From contig DATAPD010000008.1 in NCBI GenBank assembly GCA_036265385.1, forward strand, positions 62,001 to 126,000: 64,000 bases of DNA, given 5' to 3'. Positions 8,829 to 16,922 of the stretch are shown one piece after another (position 1 is the stretch's first letter; each line of letters opens with the position of its first letter). The translations under genes and the position numbers were made by a program. Under the pieces are notes generated by a model. It had not been told where the DNA came from, made no database searches, and saw nothing but the letters and a program-made list of their open reading frames with translations. This stretch comes from DATAPD01 sp036265385 (lineage in GTDB: Bacteria; Acidobacteriota; Terriglobia; Terriglobales; Acidobacteriaceae).

Positions 8829-9296
8829 ATGTTCAACAAGGCCGGCGCCCTTTTCCTTTTTGCAGTGCTTTCTATAGGTGTCTTCCGCTGGACTGCTGCA
8901 AACGGCGACGCCATCGACGATCAAAAGTTGGTTCAGGAACTCGACTCTCGTTATCAGTCAGCCGTCGAAAAAAACGATGCGGCTACTATGGACCGACTGC
9001 TTGCCGATGATTTTCTTTTGGTGACTGGGACGGGCAAAAAATATACCAAGGCGGATTTGTTGAATGCCGCGCGCAATGGTCAAACAAAGTATGAGCAACA
9101 GAGCGACAGCGAGCAGAGCGTTCGCGTGTGGGGAGACACAGCCGTCATCACTGCAAAGCTGCACGCCAAGGGTACCGAGAACGGGAAGGGGTTCGATTAC
9201 ACCCTTTGGTTCAGCGATACCTATGTCCGCAAATCTGGCGGATGGCAATATGTGTTCGGTCAGGCCGCTCAGCCGCTGAAAGCGACCGCGAACTGA
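8829..9296 (+). CDS. Exported NTF2-like/DUF4440 protein
   Basis: A protein of 155 residues from the ATG at 8829, with GAGAGGA upstream. Residues 1-27 are a signal peptide (MFNKAGALFLFAVLSIGVFR). The rest has the SnoaL/NTF2 cone-fold pattern: a long first helix (QELDSRYQSAVEKNDAATMD), then LLADDFLLVTGTGK, the central SVRVWGDTAVITAKL strand, and a terminal GGWQYVFGQAAQ strand. Domains of this type bind small ligands or are degenerate enzymes; no catalytic residue can be assigned. It sits 11 bases after the alkA-like gene and could be cotranscribed, but a functional link is not evident. Confidence 0.82.
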   Translation: MFNKAGALFLFAVLSIGVFRWTAANGDAIDDQKLVQELDSRYQSAVEKNDAATMDRLLADDFLLVTGTGKKYTKADLLNAARNGQTKYEQQSDSEQSVRVWGDTAVITAKLHAKGTENGKGFDYTLWFSDTYVRKSGGWQYVFGQAAQPLKATAN

Positions 9297-9313
9297 ATTT
9301 CGGAGCGCGTTTC

Positions 9314-9790
9314 TCAGTCCGCTCCATCCATCTGCTGTGATAGATAGTTTTGAATACCCATTTCTTTGATCGAGTGAAGTTCCCCCTCCAGGTAATTGGC
9401 GTGCCGTTCCTCGTCCTGAATCATCTTCTCGAATAGTGCCCGGCTGCCATCATCGCTCTCGCTCACGCACGTTTTTGCAGCGTTGTTGTACTGCTTAACC
9501 GCATCTACTTCGTCTTCGTAATCGGTCTCAAGATGTGATGTTACGTTCGCGCCGATACGAGGCTTTAGGGCAATGTCCACAGCAGGGACCGCGTCCAGGA
9601 AAAGCAGCCGCTCAATAAGCCCTTCGGCATGATGCATCTCTTCGAAAGCACGTTTCTTGGTGATCGCGCTCAGGGCAGAATAGCCCCAATTCGCATGCAT
9701 CTCGGCCTGCACCATGTACTGAACGATGGCGGTGAGTTCCGCGCTGAGCGCGGCATTAAGCTCTTGAACAACTTTGGCGCTGCCTTTCAT
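9314..9790 (-). CDS. bfr: Bacterioferritin
   Basis: A protein of 158 residues, the standard length. The di-iron ferroxidase ligands are all present with E. coli numbering: E18, E51, H54, E94, E127 and H130. The axial haem ligand Met52 is in FEEMHHAEGL. It stores iron as a ferric mineral in a 24-mer, oxidising Fe(II) with peroxide or oxygen, and so limits Fenton chemistry. The start at 9790 is preceded by GAGG; an in-frame leader of 23 more residues upstream looks non-coding. It is convergent with the DUF4440 gene and divergent from the YdeI-type gene. No bacterioferritin-associated ferredoxin gene is nearby. Confidence 0.95.
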   Translation of the reverse strand: MKGSAKVVQELNAALSAELTAIVQYMVQAEMHANWGYSALSAITKKRAFEEMHHAEGLIERLLFLDAVPAVDIALKPRIGANVTSHLETDYEDEVDAVKQYNNAAKTCVSESDDGSRALFEKMIQDEERHANYLEGELHSIKEMGIQNYLSQQMDGAD

Positions 9791-9883
9791 AGAGAACCTC
9801 AATACGATGAAGTAGGAACTCAACAGCCTACGCAAAGGCCTACGAGGAAGCAACTGCAACAGCTTGCGTTAAACTGCGAGCCG

Positions 9884-10552
9884 ATGAAGATGAAGGCTAA
9901 ATCTTTTCAAGCTGTTCTCGAAAAGGCGGGCAATCCTTTGCAGTGGGTCATCGTTCGAATTCCCTTTGATGCAGCCAAATTCTGGGGGACGCGCGCACGG
10001 ATCAGAATCAAAGGAACAATCAATGGCTTTGCGTTCCGCACCTCTCTTTTTCCGAGCCGCGATGGCGGTCATGTACTGCTAGTAAATAAGCAGATGCAAA
10101 AAGGCGCTTCCGTTCGAGCAGGACAATCCGCGGAGTTTACGCTGGAACTCGACCTCGAAGAGCGGGTGGCGCTGATGGCCCCGGAGTTAAAGATGTTGTT
10201 GAAGAGTGATAAGCACTTGTCACGGTGGTACACGACCCTGAATTATTCCACCCGCAAAGCAATCGGAGACTGGGTCTTGCAACCGAAGAGTGCCGCAGCG
10301 CGAACACGTCGCGCCGAGCAGATTGCGGAACGACTGATGTTAACGATGGAAGCTGAGCAGGAGTTGCCACCTCTTCTGCGGGTAGCCTTTGCACGCAACC
10401 CCAAGGCCGCAGCTGAATGGAACAAAATGTCACTCTCACGAAGGAGAGGGCACCTGCTAGGAATTTTCGGATACCGGTCTCCTGAATCCAGAGCGAGGCG
10501 GATCGACAAAGCACTGCAGGATGAGGAACGACTAGCAGACTCCGAACGATGA
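9884..10552 (+). CDS. YdeI/OmpD-associated family protein with N-terminal DUF1905
   Basis: A protein of 222 residues from the ATG at 9884. The N-terminal 100 residues match DUF1905 (WVIVRIPFDAAKFWGTR, IKGTINGFAFRTSL, FTLELDLEERV), a small beta-barrel. The C-terminal part has the helical YdeI signature (LSRWYTTLNYSTRKAIGDWV, later RAEQIAERLM). Family members are linked with bacteriocin or peptide resistance and OmpD in enterobacteria, but the biochemical activity is unknown. The start is within 94 bases of the divergent bfr start, so the two genes share a promoter region. Confidence 0.85.
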   Translation: MKMKAKSFQAVLEKAGNPLQWVIVRIPFDAAKFWGTRARIRIKGTINGFAFRTSLFPSRDGGHVLLVNKQMQKGASVRAGQSAEFTLELDLEERVALMAPELKMLLKSDKHLSRWYTTLNYSTRKAIGDWVLQPKSAAARTRRAEQIAERLMLTMEAEQELPPLLRVAFARNPKAAAEWNKMSLSRRRGHLLGIFGYRSPESRARRIDKALQDEERLADSER

Positions 10553-10818
10553 TCGTGTCCCGAGATATGATCATCACTCATCTCAAAAACTTTTTCAAAA
10601 TAGTCTGATTTTCGCGACTGCACTATAAAGGTTGCATAGCCATAAGCCGATCACTCCAACTTCACCCATCCCTTTAACATTCTCAATTGCATCGAGCGGC
10701 TCTGGATTCGGTTGTGATGTAACGCTTACTGAGAAATCTGCACTACCTGCCCAGACGGTTCCTCTCCCACCCCAGCGAGTCCGTTATCACCCCCGTATTA
10801 CAAACTCAGGAGATAAGT

Positions 10819-11631
10819 ATGTTGTTGAAGAAGATGTTCGTCGTACTCGTTTTAACAGCCCTCCCAACTCTCAGCCTCGCACAGAAACAGACCCAGTCCG
10901 AAGCAATGGCGCTAAAAGGCATAGCTTCACCCGACTCCGTTACGAGCTGTTCCAACTCGTATACATCCGGAAGCGGGCACAATCTGACCAAGTATTGCGT
11001 CACTGCCAACGGAAATATCACTCAGTTCTCAAGGGGAGGTGTCGAATTTCTGAATGCGGGCGCCCTTTCTGAAGGGTACGGGGTGTGTGACTTCAACTCT
11101 GGCGTTCAGTATTTTGATTATGCATTCAATGAAAGCGGGAATTGGAACCCCACGAGTGTTGTGAGCTCGGGGTCAACGTCGATAAAGCTGCAGCGTTCAA
11201 CGAGCGACGGCATTTGGACGCTGACTCAAACTATCAATAAACTTGCTGCTTCGGCAGCTGGACCGGGTGCCGCTAAGATCACAATGGCGCTCAAGAACAA
11301 CACAGCAGTAGCACGAAGCGTATACATCATCCGCCATGCCGATGTGGACGCAAACGCAACCTCGGGCGACGATCACTTCGACAATACGCTCGACACCGCA
11401 ATCGGTTTGGAGCCGAGCTTCGGAGGAGGCTTCTCGTCTACCAGCAACACGTTCAACTTCAGCTATGACGCTTACGTTCAGAACGTGTTCGGCGGACCTG
11501 CGCCCTGCAACCCGTACGCAAGCTTTGTTTCAGGCCCATTCACGGGAGACGGTTCCGTTGAGCAGCTTTGGTTCATCGCCATCCCAGCGGGTTCCACCAA
11601 AACGGTCTCTCTCACTTACAAACCGATCTAG
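10819..11631 (+). CDS. Secreted protein of unknown function
   Basis: A protein of 270 residues, preceded by AGGAGATAAGT. Residues 1-21 are a clean signal peptide ending SLAQ. The mature part is Ser/Thr/Asn/Gly-rich and mostly beta, with about five cysteines. It contains VYIIRHADVDANATSGDDHF, an acidic loop that could bind calcium, and ends SLTYKPI. I do not recognise a family. The shape suggests an extracellular beta-sandwich or beta-propeller-like protein. It is monocistronic and ends at a hairpin shared with gpmI. Confidence 0.75.
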   Translation: MLLKKMFVVLVLTALPTLSLAQKQTQSEAMALKGIASPDSVTSCSNSYTSGSGHNLTKYCVTANGNITQFSRGGVEFLNAGALSEGYGVCDFNSGVQYFDYAFNESGNWNPTSVVSSGSTSIKLQRSTSDGIWTLTQTINKLAASAAGPGAAKITMALKNNTAVARSVYIIRHADVDANATSGDDHFDNTLDTAIGLEPSFGGGFSSTSNTFNFSYDAYVQNVFGGPAPCNPYASFVSGPFTGDGSVEQLWFIAIPAGSTKTVSLTYKPI

Positions 11632-11672
11632 TTTTCTCGAGTTGGGATAACCGTCCCATGCTGGAGATTATC

Positions 11673-11698
11673 GAGGCCACGGCGCGCGCCGTGGCCTC
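11673..11698. terminator. Palindromic hairpin between convergent genes, likely bidirectional terminator
   Basis: GAGGCCACGGC and GCCGTGGCCTC flank a GCGC loop, a perfect 11-bp stem. There is no long T-run on either side, so it is a weaker intrinsic terminator than the others. Its place between the stops at 11631 and 11713 supports the call. Confidence 0.65.
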
Positions 11699-11712
11699 TC
11701 TAAGATCTGCGA

Positions 11713-13350
11713 TTAGCTGTTCTGTAACTTCACCCTAAGATCCTGGCCGGTCATCTCTTCAGGTTCGGCAAGGCCCAGCATTCCCAGAAGGGTGGGCGAG
11801 ATGTCTCGTAGAGAGCCGTTTGGCTTTAGTCTGATTTCTTTTGCATTTTCCGCGACGACGATAAATGGCACTGGATTGGTGGTATGCGCAGTATGCGGTC
11901 CGCCCGTCACCGGGTCGATCATCATCTCGGCGTTACCGTGATCCGCAGTGATAAGTATCGCGCCACCCTTGGCACGAACCACTTTCTCAATTTCTCCCAG
12001 ACATGCATCCACGGTTTCGACGGCCTTCACAGTTGGTTCAATTTTCCCAGAATGCCCCACCATATCGGCATTGGCAAAATTGACGATCATCACGTCGAAA
12101 GTGCCTTCGTTCGTGGCTTTAACGACAGCATCTGCAATTCCCTGCGCGGACATTTCGGGCTTCAGGTCGTAGGTGGCAACTTTTGGCGACGGAACCAGGA
12201 CGCGATCTTCGCCAGGAAATGGCTGTTCCACTCCGCCATTAAAGAAATATGTCACGTGCGCGTATTTCTCGGTCTCAGCAACGCGAAGGTTGCGCAGGTG
12301 GGTCTGCCCCATGACGTTAGCGAGAATGTTCGCCATCGATTCAGGTTGGATCACGGTTGGCAATGTAAAGTTCTTGTCGTACCGCGTCATGCACACGTAG
12401 TGTAAGTTTTTCGGCACGCGATTCCGTGGAATTGTGGAGTCAAGATCATCAGCACCCGGCAGGTCGCGGCCACCTTGAGGATTCAGCCCACTGTTGCGAG
12501 CGAGCGCTCGCGTGATCTGACGAACTCGATCAGCCCGAAAGTTGAAGCAAATGCAGGAGTCTTCGTCGCGGACGGTTGCTAAAGGCTCACCCTTGTTATC
12601 AACGCAGACGAATGGAATCACGAACTCATCTGTGACGTTCCGGTTGTATGACTCCTTGACTCCCTGAACGGGATCAACGTACTTCCCTGCTTCACCATCG
12701 CCCGAGGCGATCGCATTGAACGCCTTGGCAATGCGCTCCCAACGGCGGTCCCGATCCATCGCGTAGTAACGTCCGCTCACGCCGGCGATTTTGCCAGAGC
12801 CGTATTCACGCATTTTCTGTTGAAGGGCCTGCAGGTAGCCGGCGCCGTTCGTCGGAAGCGTGTCCCGTCCATCCATGAAAGCGTGAACAAAAACGCGGTC
12901 AACGCCCTGCTGCTTGGCCATCTTGAGTAGCGCATAAAGATGCGCTTGTTGGGAATGAACACCGCCATCGGAAACAAGTCCGAATAAGTGAAGACGACGA
13001 CCTCCACTGCGAGCATGTTTCATGGCGGCGACCAGCGTGGGATCAGAAAAGAAATCGCCGTTCTGAATCATCAGGTCGATCCGAGTGATATCCATGTGCA
13101 CGATTCGGCCGGCACCAATATTGAGGTGGCCAACTTCGCTGTTGCCCATTTGTCCATCCGGCAGTCCCACAAACTTTCCGCTGGTATGGATCAAAGTATT
13201 TGGATATTCGCGGAGCAATCGATCGTAGGTTGGCTTGCGGGCGAGAGCAATCGCATTGGCTTCGGTCTTGGGGCTGTAGCCCCATCCATCAAGGATGATG
13301 AGTACGAGCGGTTTGGGACGCAAGGTAACTCCTGGTTTGCTTGTTGTCAT
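11713..13350 (-). CDS. gpmI: 2,3-bisphosphoglycerate-independent phosphoglycerate mutase
   Basis: A protein of 545 residues, slightly longer than the usual 510-515. It interconverts 3- and 2-phosphoglycerate without 2,3-BPG, using two Mn ions. Residues 16-24 hold LVLIILDGWG with a metal Asp. The catalytic Ser is S71 in MGNSEVGHLNIGAGR. Other signature stretches are HAFMDGRDT, FNFRADRVRQ, ITADHGNAE and HTAHTTNPVPF near the C-terminus, which complete the alkaline-phosphatase-like metal site. It lies on the same strand as eno 760 bp away, the next step of lower glycolysis, with a DUF2059 gene between them. Confidence 0.96.
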   Translation of the reverse strand: MTTSKPGVTLRPKPLVLIILDGWGYSPKTEANAIALARKPTYDRLLREYPNTLIHTSGKFVGLPDGQMGNSEVGHLNIGAGRIVHMDITRIDLMIQNGDFFSDPTLVAAMKHARSGGRRLHLFGLVSDGGVHSQQAHLYALLKMAKQQGVDRVFVHAFMDGRDTLPTNGAGYLQALQQKMREYGSGKIAGVSGRYYAMDRDRRWERIAKAFNAIASGDGEAGKYVDPVQGVKESYNRNVTDEFVIPFVCVDNKGEPLATVRDEDSCICFNFRADRVRQITRALARNSGLNPQGGRDLPGADDLDSTIPRNRVPKNLHYVCMTRYDKNFTLPTVIQPESMANILANVMGQTHLRNLRVAETEKYAHVTYFFNGGVEQPFPGEDRVLVPSPKVATYDLKPEMSAQGIADAVVKATNEGTFDVMIVNFANADMVGHSGKIEPTVKAVETVDACLGEIEKVVRAKGGAILITADHGNAEMMIDPVTGGPHTAHTTNPVPFIVVAENAKEIRLKPNGSLRDISPTLLGMLGLAEPEEMTGQDLRVKLQNS

Positions 13351-13453
13351 TTCGCCCCTCAGGACGAAAGAAAAATTTACAGGAGTAGGTCGAATCCGGG
13401 CAATGAAGTAAGCCCCGGAACTAATGTTTTTCGACGGTTCACACTGAAGACAA

Positions 13454-13993
13454 TTAATTCTTAACCGTGTCTGGCTTTGCGGGCTGCGATTTCTTTTCGT
13501 GTTCCTCGCGGGTCATTTTTTCGGCACGATCCATCACTTTTTCCATCATCGCCTGGATTCGAGGGGAGGCTGCTTGCATGGATTCAGTAGTCATTGCGGG
13601 CATTTCGCGAAGCATCTTCTGTCCGGTCGGTGAAGCATAGAAGGCGCTCATCGCATCGATGTCGGCCTTAGTCAGATGTTTTTGATACACCGGAATCATG
13701 TCGTCGAGCATGCCATCAAATGGCATCTCTTTGAGAATTTCGGAGGTGTATTCGTCCATGTGATTGAGTTCGGACTCGCTGATACCGGGAAAGCGCTTCT
13801 TCATACTCTCGCGAACCATTGTCCGCTGCTGCTTCGCTACAGAATCGAGAACGAACTGCATCTGCTCGCGGATGTGCATCGTGTCGAATAGCTTAAGAAC
13901 GTCCTCCCGTGTGGCAGGTGTGTCACCAGCAGCCTGGGCGAACAATGTCGAAGACACCAGTAGAACAGCAAAAAACAGAAAAACTCTTTTCAT
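13454..13993 (-). CDS. Exported DUF2059 protein
   Basis: A protein of 179 residues with a signal peptide (MKRVFLFFAVLLVSSTLFAQ). The remainder is helical and charged, with the DUF2059 pattern: an early LKLFDTMHIREQM helix, a central MIPVYQKHLTKADIDAMSAF stretch and the FYASPTGQKML motif. The function of the family is unknown; it is common in Gram-negative periplasms. The tail is Lys/Glu/Pro-rich. Gaps of 103 bp to gpmI and 116 bp to eno leave room for separate promoters. Confidence 0.85.
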   Translation of the reverse strand: MKRVFLFFAVLLVSSTLFAQAAGDTPATREDVLKLFDTMHIREQMQFVLDSVAKQQRTMVRESMKKRFPGISESELNHMDEYTSEILKEMPFDGMLDDMIPVYQKHLTKADIDAMSAFYASPTGQKMLREMPAMTTESMQAASPRIQAMMEKVMDRAEKMTREEHEKKSQPAKPDTVKN

Positions 13994-14109
13994 GGGGGTT
14001 CTCTAACATGACAATAACAAAGAAACACTGCCCTGCACAGAGTGAGCACATGACGGAATCTGAACATCACTCCACCGACTGGCAGCCCACACCCGCCGCT
14101 TGATGAAAC

Positions 14110-15396
14110 TCAGCCTCGGTAGTTCAACGCGCCCAATCCAAGGAACCTTGCGCTCGCTCCGAGCTCCTCTTCGATTCGAAGGAGCTGGTTGTACTTGGCG
14201 ATGCGGTCTGTGCGCGAAGCCGACCCGGTCTTGATTTGCCCTGCGCCTGTTGCGACAGCAAGATCGCTGATAAACGTGTCTTCACTTTCGCCCGAGCGGT
14301 GAGAAATGATCGAGGTGTATCCATTACGCCTGGCGAGATCGATTGCGTCGAGCGTTTCACTGACCGTACCGATTTGGTTGACTTTGATCAGGATCGAATT
14401 TGCAACTCCTTTGTCGATGCCTTCCTGGAGGCGCTCGGTGTTGGTCACGAAGAGATCGTCCCCCACGAGTTGGATTTTCTTGCCCACCAGGTCCGTGAGA
14501 GCCTTCCATCCTTCCCAGTCGTCTTCTGCCAGTCCATCTTCAATTGAGACGATCGGATAATCATTCGCCCACTTGGCCCAGAAGCGAGCCATGTCTTCGG
14601 ACGACTTGCTGGATTTGTCGGATTTCTTGAAAAAGTACTTGCCATCTTTATAGAGCTCACTGCAAGCGGGGTCGAGGGCAATCGCGATGTCTTCCCCGGG
14701 TTTGTAACCAGCCTGTTGAATTGCCTCAAGCACGACCTCGATCGCTTCGACGTTTGATTTCAGACTGGGAGCAAAGCCTCCTTCGTCTCCAACAGCAGTG
14801 TTGTAGCCGCGCTTTTTAAGGACTGCCTTCAAAGTATGAAAGACCTCTACCCCCCAGCGTAGCGCTTCGGAAAATGTCGCGGCTCCCACTGGCATCACCA
14901 TGAATTCCTGAAAATCAACGTTGTTATCGGCGTGCGCACCTCCATTGAGGATGTTCATCATTGGAGTAGGTAGCACATTTGCTCCAGCGCCGCCGAGGTA
15001 TCGGTAGAGCGGCATACCGTACTCATTCGCCGCGGCGCGAGCGGCAGCCATAGAGACAGCCAAAATTGCATTCGCTCCCAAACGTTCTTTGTTCGGTGAA
15101 CCGTCAAGTTCGATTAGCTTGGAATCCAGCGCGCGCTGATCATCAGCGGCCATGCCGCCAAGAGCGTTAGCGATCTCACCGTTCACATTTTCTACAGCTT
15201 TCAGCACGCCCTTGCCGAGAAAACGCTGCTCGTCTCCGTCACGCAACTCAACGGCTTCGTGCTCGCCCGTAGAAGCCCCTGAAGGAACGATCGCCCCTCC
15301 TGATTTGCCACTTGCTAAAGTCACTTCAGCTTCGACCGTGGGATTTCCGCGAGAATCAAGAACTTCCCGTGCATGTACGTCCATGATGTCGATCAT
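14110..15396 (-). CDS. eno: Enolase
   Basis: It converts 2-phosphoglycerate to phosphoenolpyruvate using Mg. From the ATG at 15396 the product is 428 residues, the normal length, beginning MIDIMDVHAREVLDSRGNPT. Visible signatures are SGASTGEHEA, GGAHADNNVDFQEF, GDEGGFAP (general acid Glu), SIEDGLAEDDW (metal Glu), the metal Asp in LVGDDLFVT, the catalytic Lys in ILIKVNQIGT, and SHRSGESEDT. The frame stays open to another ATG at 15513, which would add 39 residues unlike any enolase N-terminus. I prefer 15396, although its AAGGACG ribosome site is rather far upstream (about 12 bases). Confidence 0.96.
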   Translation of the reverse strand: MIDIMDVHAREVLDSRGNPTVEAEVTLASGKSGGAIVPSGASTGEHEAVELRDGDEQRFLGKGVLKAVENVNGEIANALGGMAADDQRALDSKLIELDGSPNKERLGANAILAVSMAAARAAANEYGMPLYRYLGGAGANVLPTPMMNILNGGAHADNNVDFQEFMVMPVGAATFSEALRWGVEVFHTLKAVLKKRGYNTAVGDEGGFAPSLKSNVEAIEVVLEAIQQAGYKPGEDIAIALDPACSELYKDGKYFFKKSDKSSKSSEDMARFWAKWANDYPIVSIEDGLAEDDWEGWKALTDLVGKKIQLVGDDLFVTNTERLQEGIDKGVANSILIKVNQIGTVSETLDAIDLARRNGYTSIISHRSGESEDTFISDLAVATGAGQIKTGSASRTDRIAKYNQLLRIEEELGASARFLGLGALNYRG

Positions 15397-15675
15397 CTGT
15401 ATCAGTCCGTCCTTATGAGGTTTCACATCGTCGAAAACAACACCGGGTAGGTCTGTATTGAACCTCAAGCGGCGTCCGGTCAGCGAGCCAATACCAGCAA
15501 AGGTTTTCGCCATGGAATGAACTCGCGATTATAACGGATCAAATCTGACATCCTTTGTGACGGAGCACACAACTCCTGCGACCTTCTTCCCACACTATCT
15601 CTCGTATCTCCTGTGGTTCCCTCGATGGTTGCTCTATTGTTCCCTCTATTTCGCTGTTTTACAGTCAGTTAACAG

Positions 15676-16179
15676 ATGCGCGATTACACCGAGACACTGA
15701 AAACAGGATCTCGAGCGCCCGAGTTCACGCTAGAGGCGGCGAATCGTGAAAGTCTGTTCACTCTCTCAGGATTTTTGCGGCGCGCAGTTCTTGTAATTGA
15801 GTTCCTTCGCGGGACTTGGTGACCAAATTGCGCAAAGCGAATGGCTCAGTTGGAGCTCATGCAGTCCGAAATTACAAATGCTGGTGCCGAATTAACTTAT
15901 ATCGCCGCAGAAAAACGAAACGGTATGCATAAGCCGAGCCAATACCTAGAGAAAAATCCGATTTCGTACCCGTTCTTGCTCGACGAGGATCGCACGACGA
16001 CAAAGGCCTACGGCCTGTACCACGGGCTTGGAATCGACGCGCTCAACATCGCTCATCCGGCCACACTGGTCATCGATCAGGAACGGATCGTCAGGTACAT
16101 CTACCGCGGAGAGAATCAACACGATCGGGCTCCAGTGGAGCTGTTCATGGGCGCAGTAAGAAATCTGAAACGGAATTAG
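15676..16179 (+). CDS. Peroxiredoxin-like selenoprotein (TGA read as Sec49)
   Basis: Reading through one TGA at 15820-15822 gives a 167-residue thioredoxin-fold protein. Upstream: APEFTLEAANRESLFTLSGF, then VLVIEFLRGTW. Downstream: PNCAKRMAQLELMQSEI, YPFLLDEDRTTTKAYGLYHG, HPATLVIDQERIVRYIYRGE. In the PRX_like2/Bcp-type family the motif is R-G-x-W-C-P-x-C, so the TGA replaces the peroxidatic Cys exactly, giving Sec49-Pro-Asn-Cys52. Both flanks are full, in frame and conserved, unlike a decaying gene. Selenoprotein peroxiredoxins with a UxxC motif are an established type. The ATG at 15676 is the only start after an in-frame stop. The expected role is peroxide reduction with thiol reductants. 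A secreted protein gene follows after 30 bp. The other reading is a nonsense mutation. Confidence 0.8.
15841..15860 (+). promoter_or_regulatory. SECIS-like hairpin downstream of the Sec TGA
   Basis: ATGGCTC pairs with GAGC-T-CAT (seven pairs, one bulged T on the 3' side) around an AGTTG loop. The loop starts 25 bases after the TGA and has G in its second position followed by T. Bacterial SECIS elements lie within the coding region just after the UGA, with a short stem and a small apical loop that has G among its first two bases; this fits. In E. coli fdhF the bulged U is on the 5' side, so the match is not exact. SelB binding is inferred. Confidence 0.5.
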
Positions 16180-16209
16180 ATCGAGGCGAAAGACACGGAG
16201 GAGGCAGGA

Positions 16210-16836
16210 ATGAAAAGGCTGATTGTTTTGTTGTGCGTTGTCTTGATGGCCGGTGTTGCGTTTGCGCAAGGCGCTCTGCCAACCGGCACACCTTTAAAAG
16301 TTAAGCTGGACACAACGATCTCCACATTCAGCAGTCATGTGGGCGATCCTTTCCGAGGTCGGCTGCTCCAGGATGTGGCGATTGATGGGAAAACAATTCT
16401 TCCGGCTGGCGCAATTGTCGAAGGCCGCGTAACCAAGCTCGACGAACCGCGCCGTTTTCGCGGCAAACCGACAATCGGGCTTTTCCCCGAAAACGTCATC
16501 CTCCCTTCCGGAGAACGCTTCATGTTGAACGCCATCCTGGTGGACACCAACGTTGGCAAAGGAACGGACGTCAACGAAGAGGGCCAGTTCAAAGGCAATG
16601 GTCATGATCGTCGTGACCAGGTATGGGTCGCCGGGGGAACTGGCAGCGGCATGCTCGTGGGTGGCCTGATCGGTGGCCCTCCGGGAGTTTTGGTCGGCGG
16701 AATTGTTGGCGCAGGCGCAACTACGACGAAATGGTTAGCACAGCACCGCTCTGCCATCCTTCCCGCAGGAACGGAGTTGTACATGGAGTTGAGCCGGCCA
16801 CTGGATACGAACCCGACAACCACCAGCGGGCAATAG
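16210..16836 (+). CDS. Exported glycine-zipper protein of unknown function
   Basis: A protein of 208 residues with a signal peptide (MKRLIVLLCVVLMAGVAFAQ) and a GGAGGCAG ribosome site. Mature residues 22-120 are mostly beta, with two related phrases, LPTGTPLKVKLDT near the start and LPAGTELYMELSRP near the end, flanking ILPAGAIVEGRVTKLDE. Between them, residues 140-180 form a Gly-rich hydrophobic hairpin (GTGSGMLVGGLIGGPPG) with GxxxG spacing, probably membrane-inserted. I do not know a function. It follows the selenoprotein gene by 30 bp on the same strand, probably in the same transcript, and is closed by a terminator. Confidence 0.75.
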   Translation: MKRLIVLLCVVLMAGVAFAQGALPTGTPLKVKLDTTISTFSSHVGDPFRGRLLQDVAIDGKTILPAGAIVEGRVTKLDEPRRFRGKPTIGLFPENVILPSGERFMLNAILVDTNVGKGTDVNEEGQFKGNGHDRRDQVWVAGGTGSGMLVGGLIGGPPGVLVGGIVGAGATTTKWLAQHRSAILPAGTELYMELSRPLDTNPTTTSGQ

Positions 16837-16854
16837 CAAGATTTCACAAACGTG

Positions 16855-16883
16855 AAGGCCGGGCATTCTCCGGCCTTTTCTAT
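16855..16883 (+). terminator. Rho-independent terminator
   Basis: AAGGCCGG and CCGGCCTT form an 8-bp perfect stem around GCATTCT, followed by a T-rich TTCTATTT. It ends the selenoprotein and glycine-zipper genes and faces the convergent GH57 gene. Confidence 0.88.
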
Positions 16884-16922
16884 TTAGTGTATAGAGATAT
16901 GTGAATACAGCGCCTTCGACCC

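Noticed and set aside
10632..11072. Plus-strand frame overlapping the start of the secreted protein at 10819
   Set aside because: The gene at 10819 has a strong ribosome site and a signal peptide in a different frame; the overlapping product is Pro/Ser/Arg-rich.
14010..14106. A 31-codon frame upstream of eno's 3' end
   Set aside because: Too short, no clear ribosome site, and no protein-like pattern.
15820..15822. TGA as a simple nonsense mutation making a pseudogene
   Set aside because: The stop sits exactly on the catalytic Cys codon, the frame and family residues are intact on both sides, and a SECIS-like hairpin follows. Not fully excluded, but less likely than Sec.
15841..16179. A separate 112-residue gene starting at the internal ATG
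   Set aside because: It would lack the beta strands and active site that the upstream frame supplies, and the ATG has no ribosome site.
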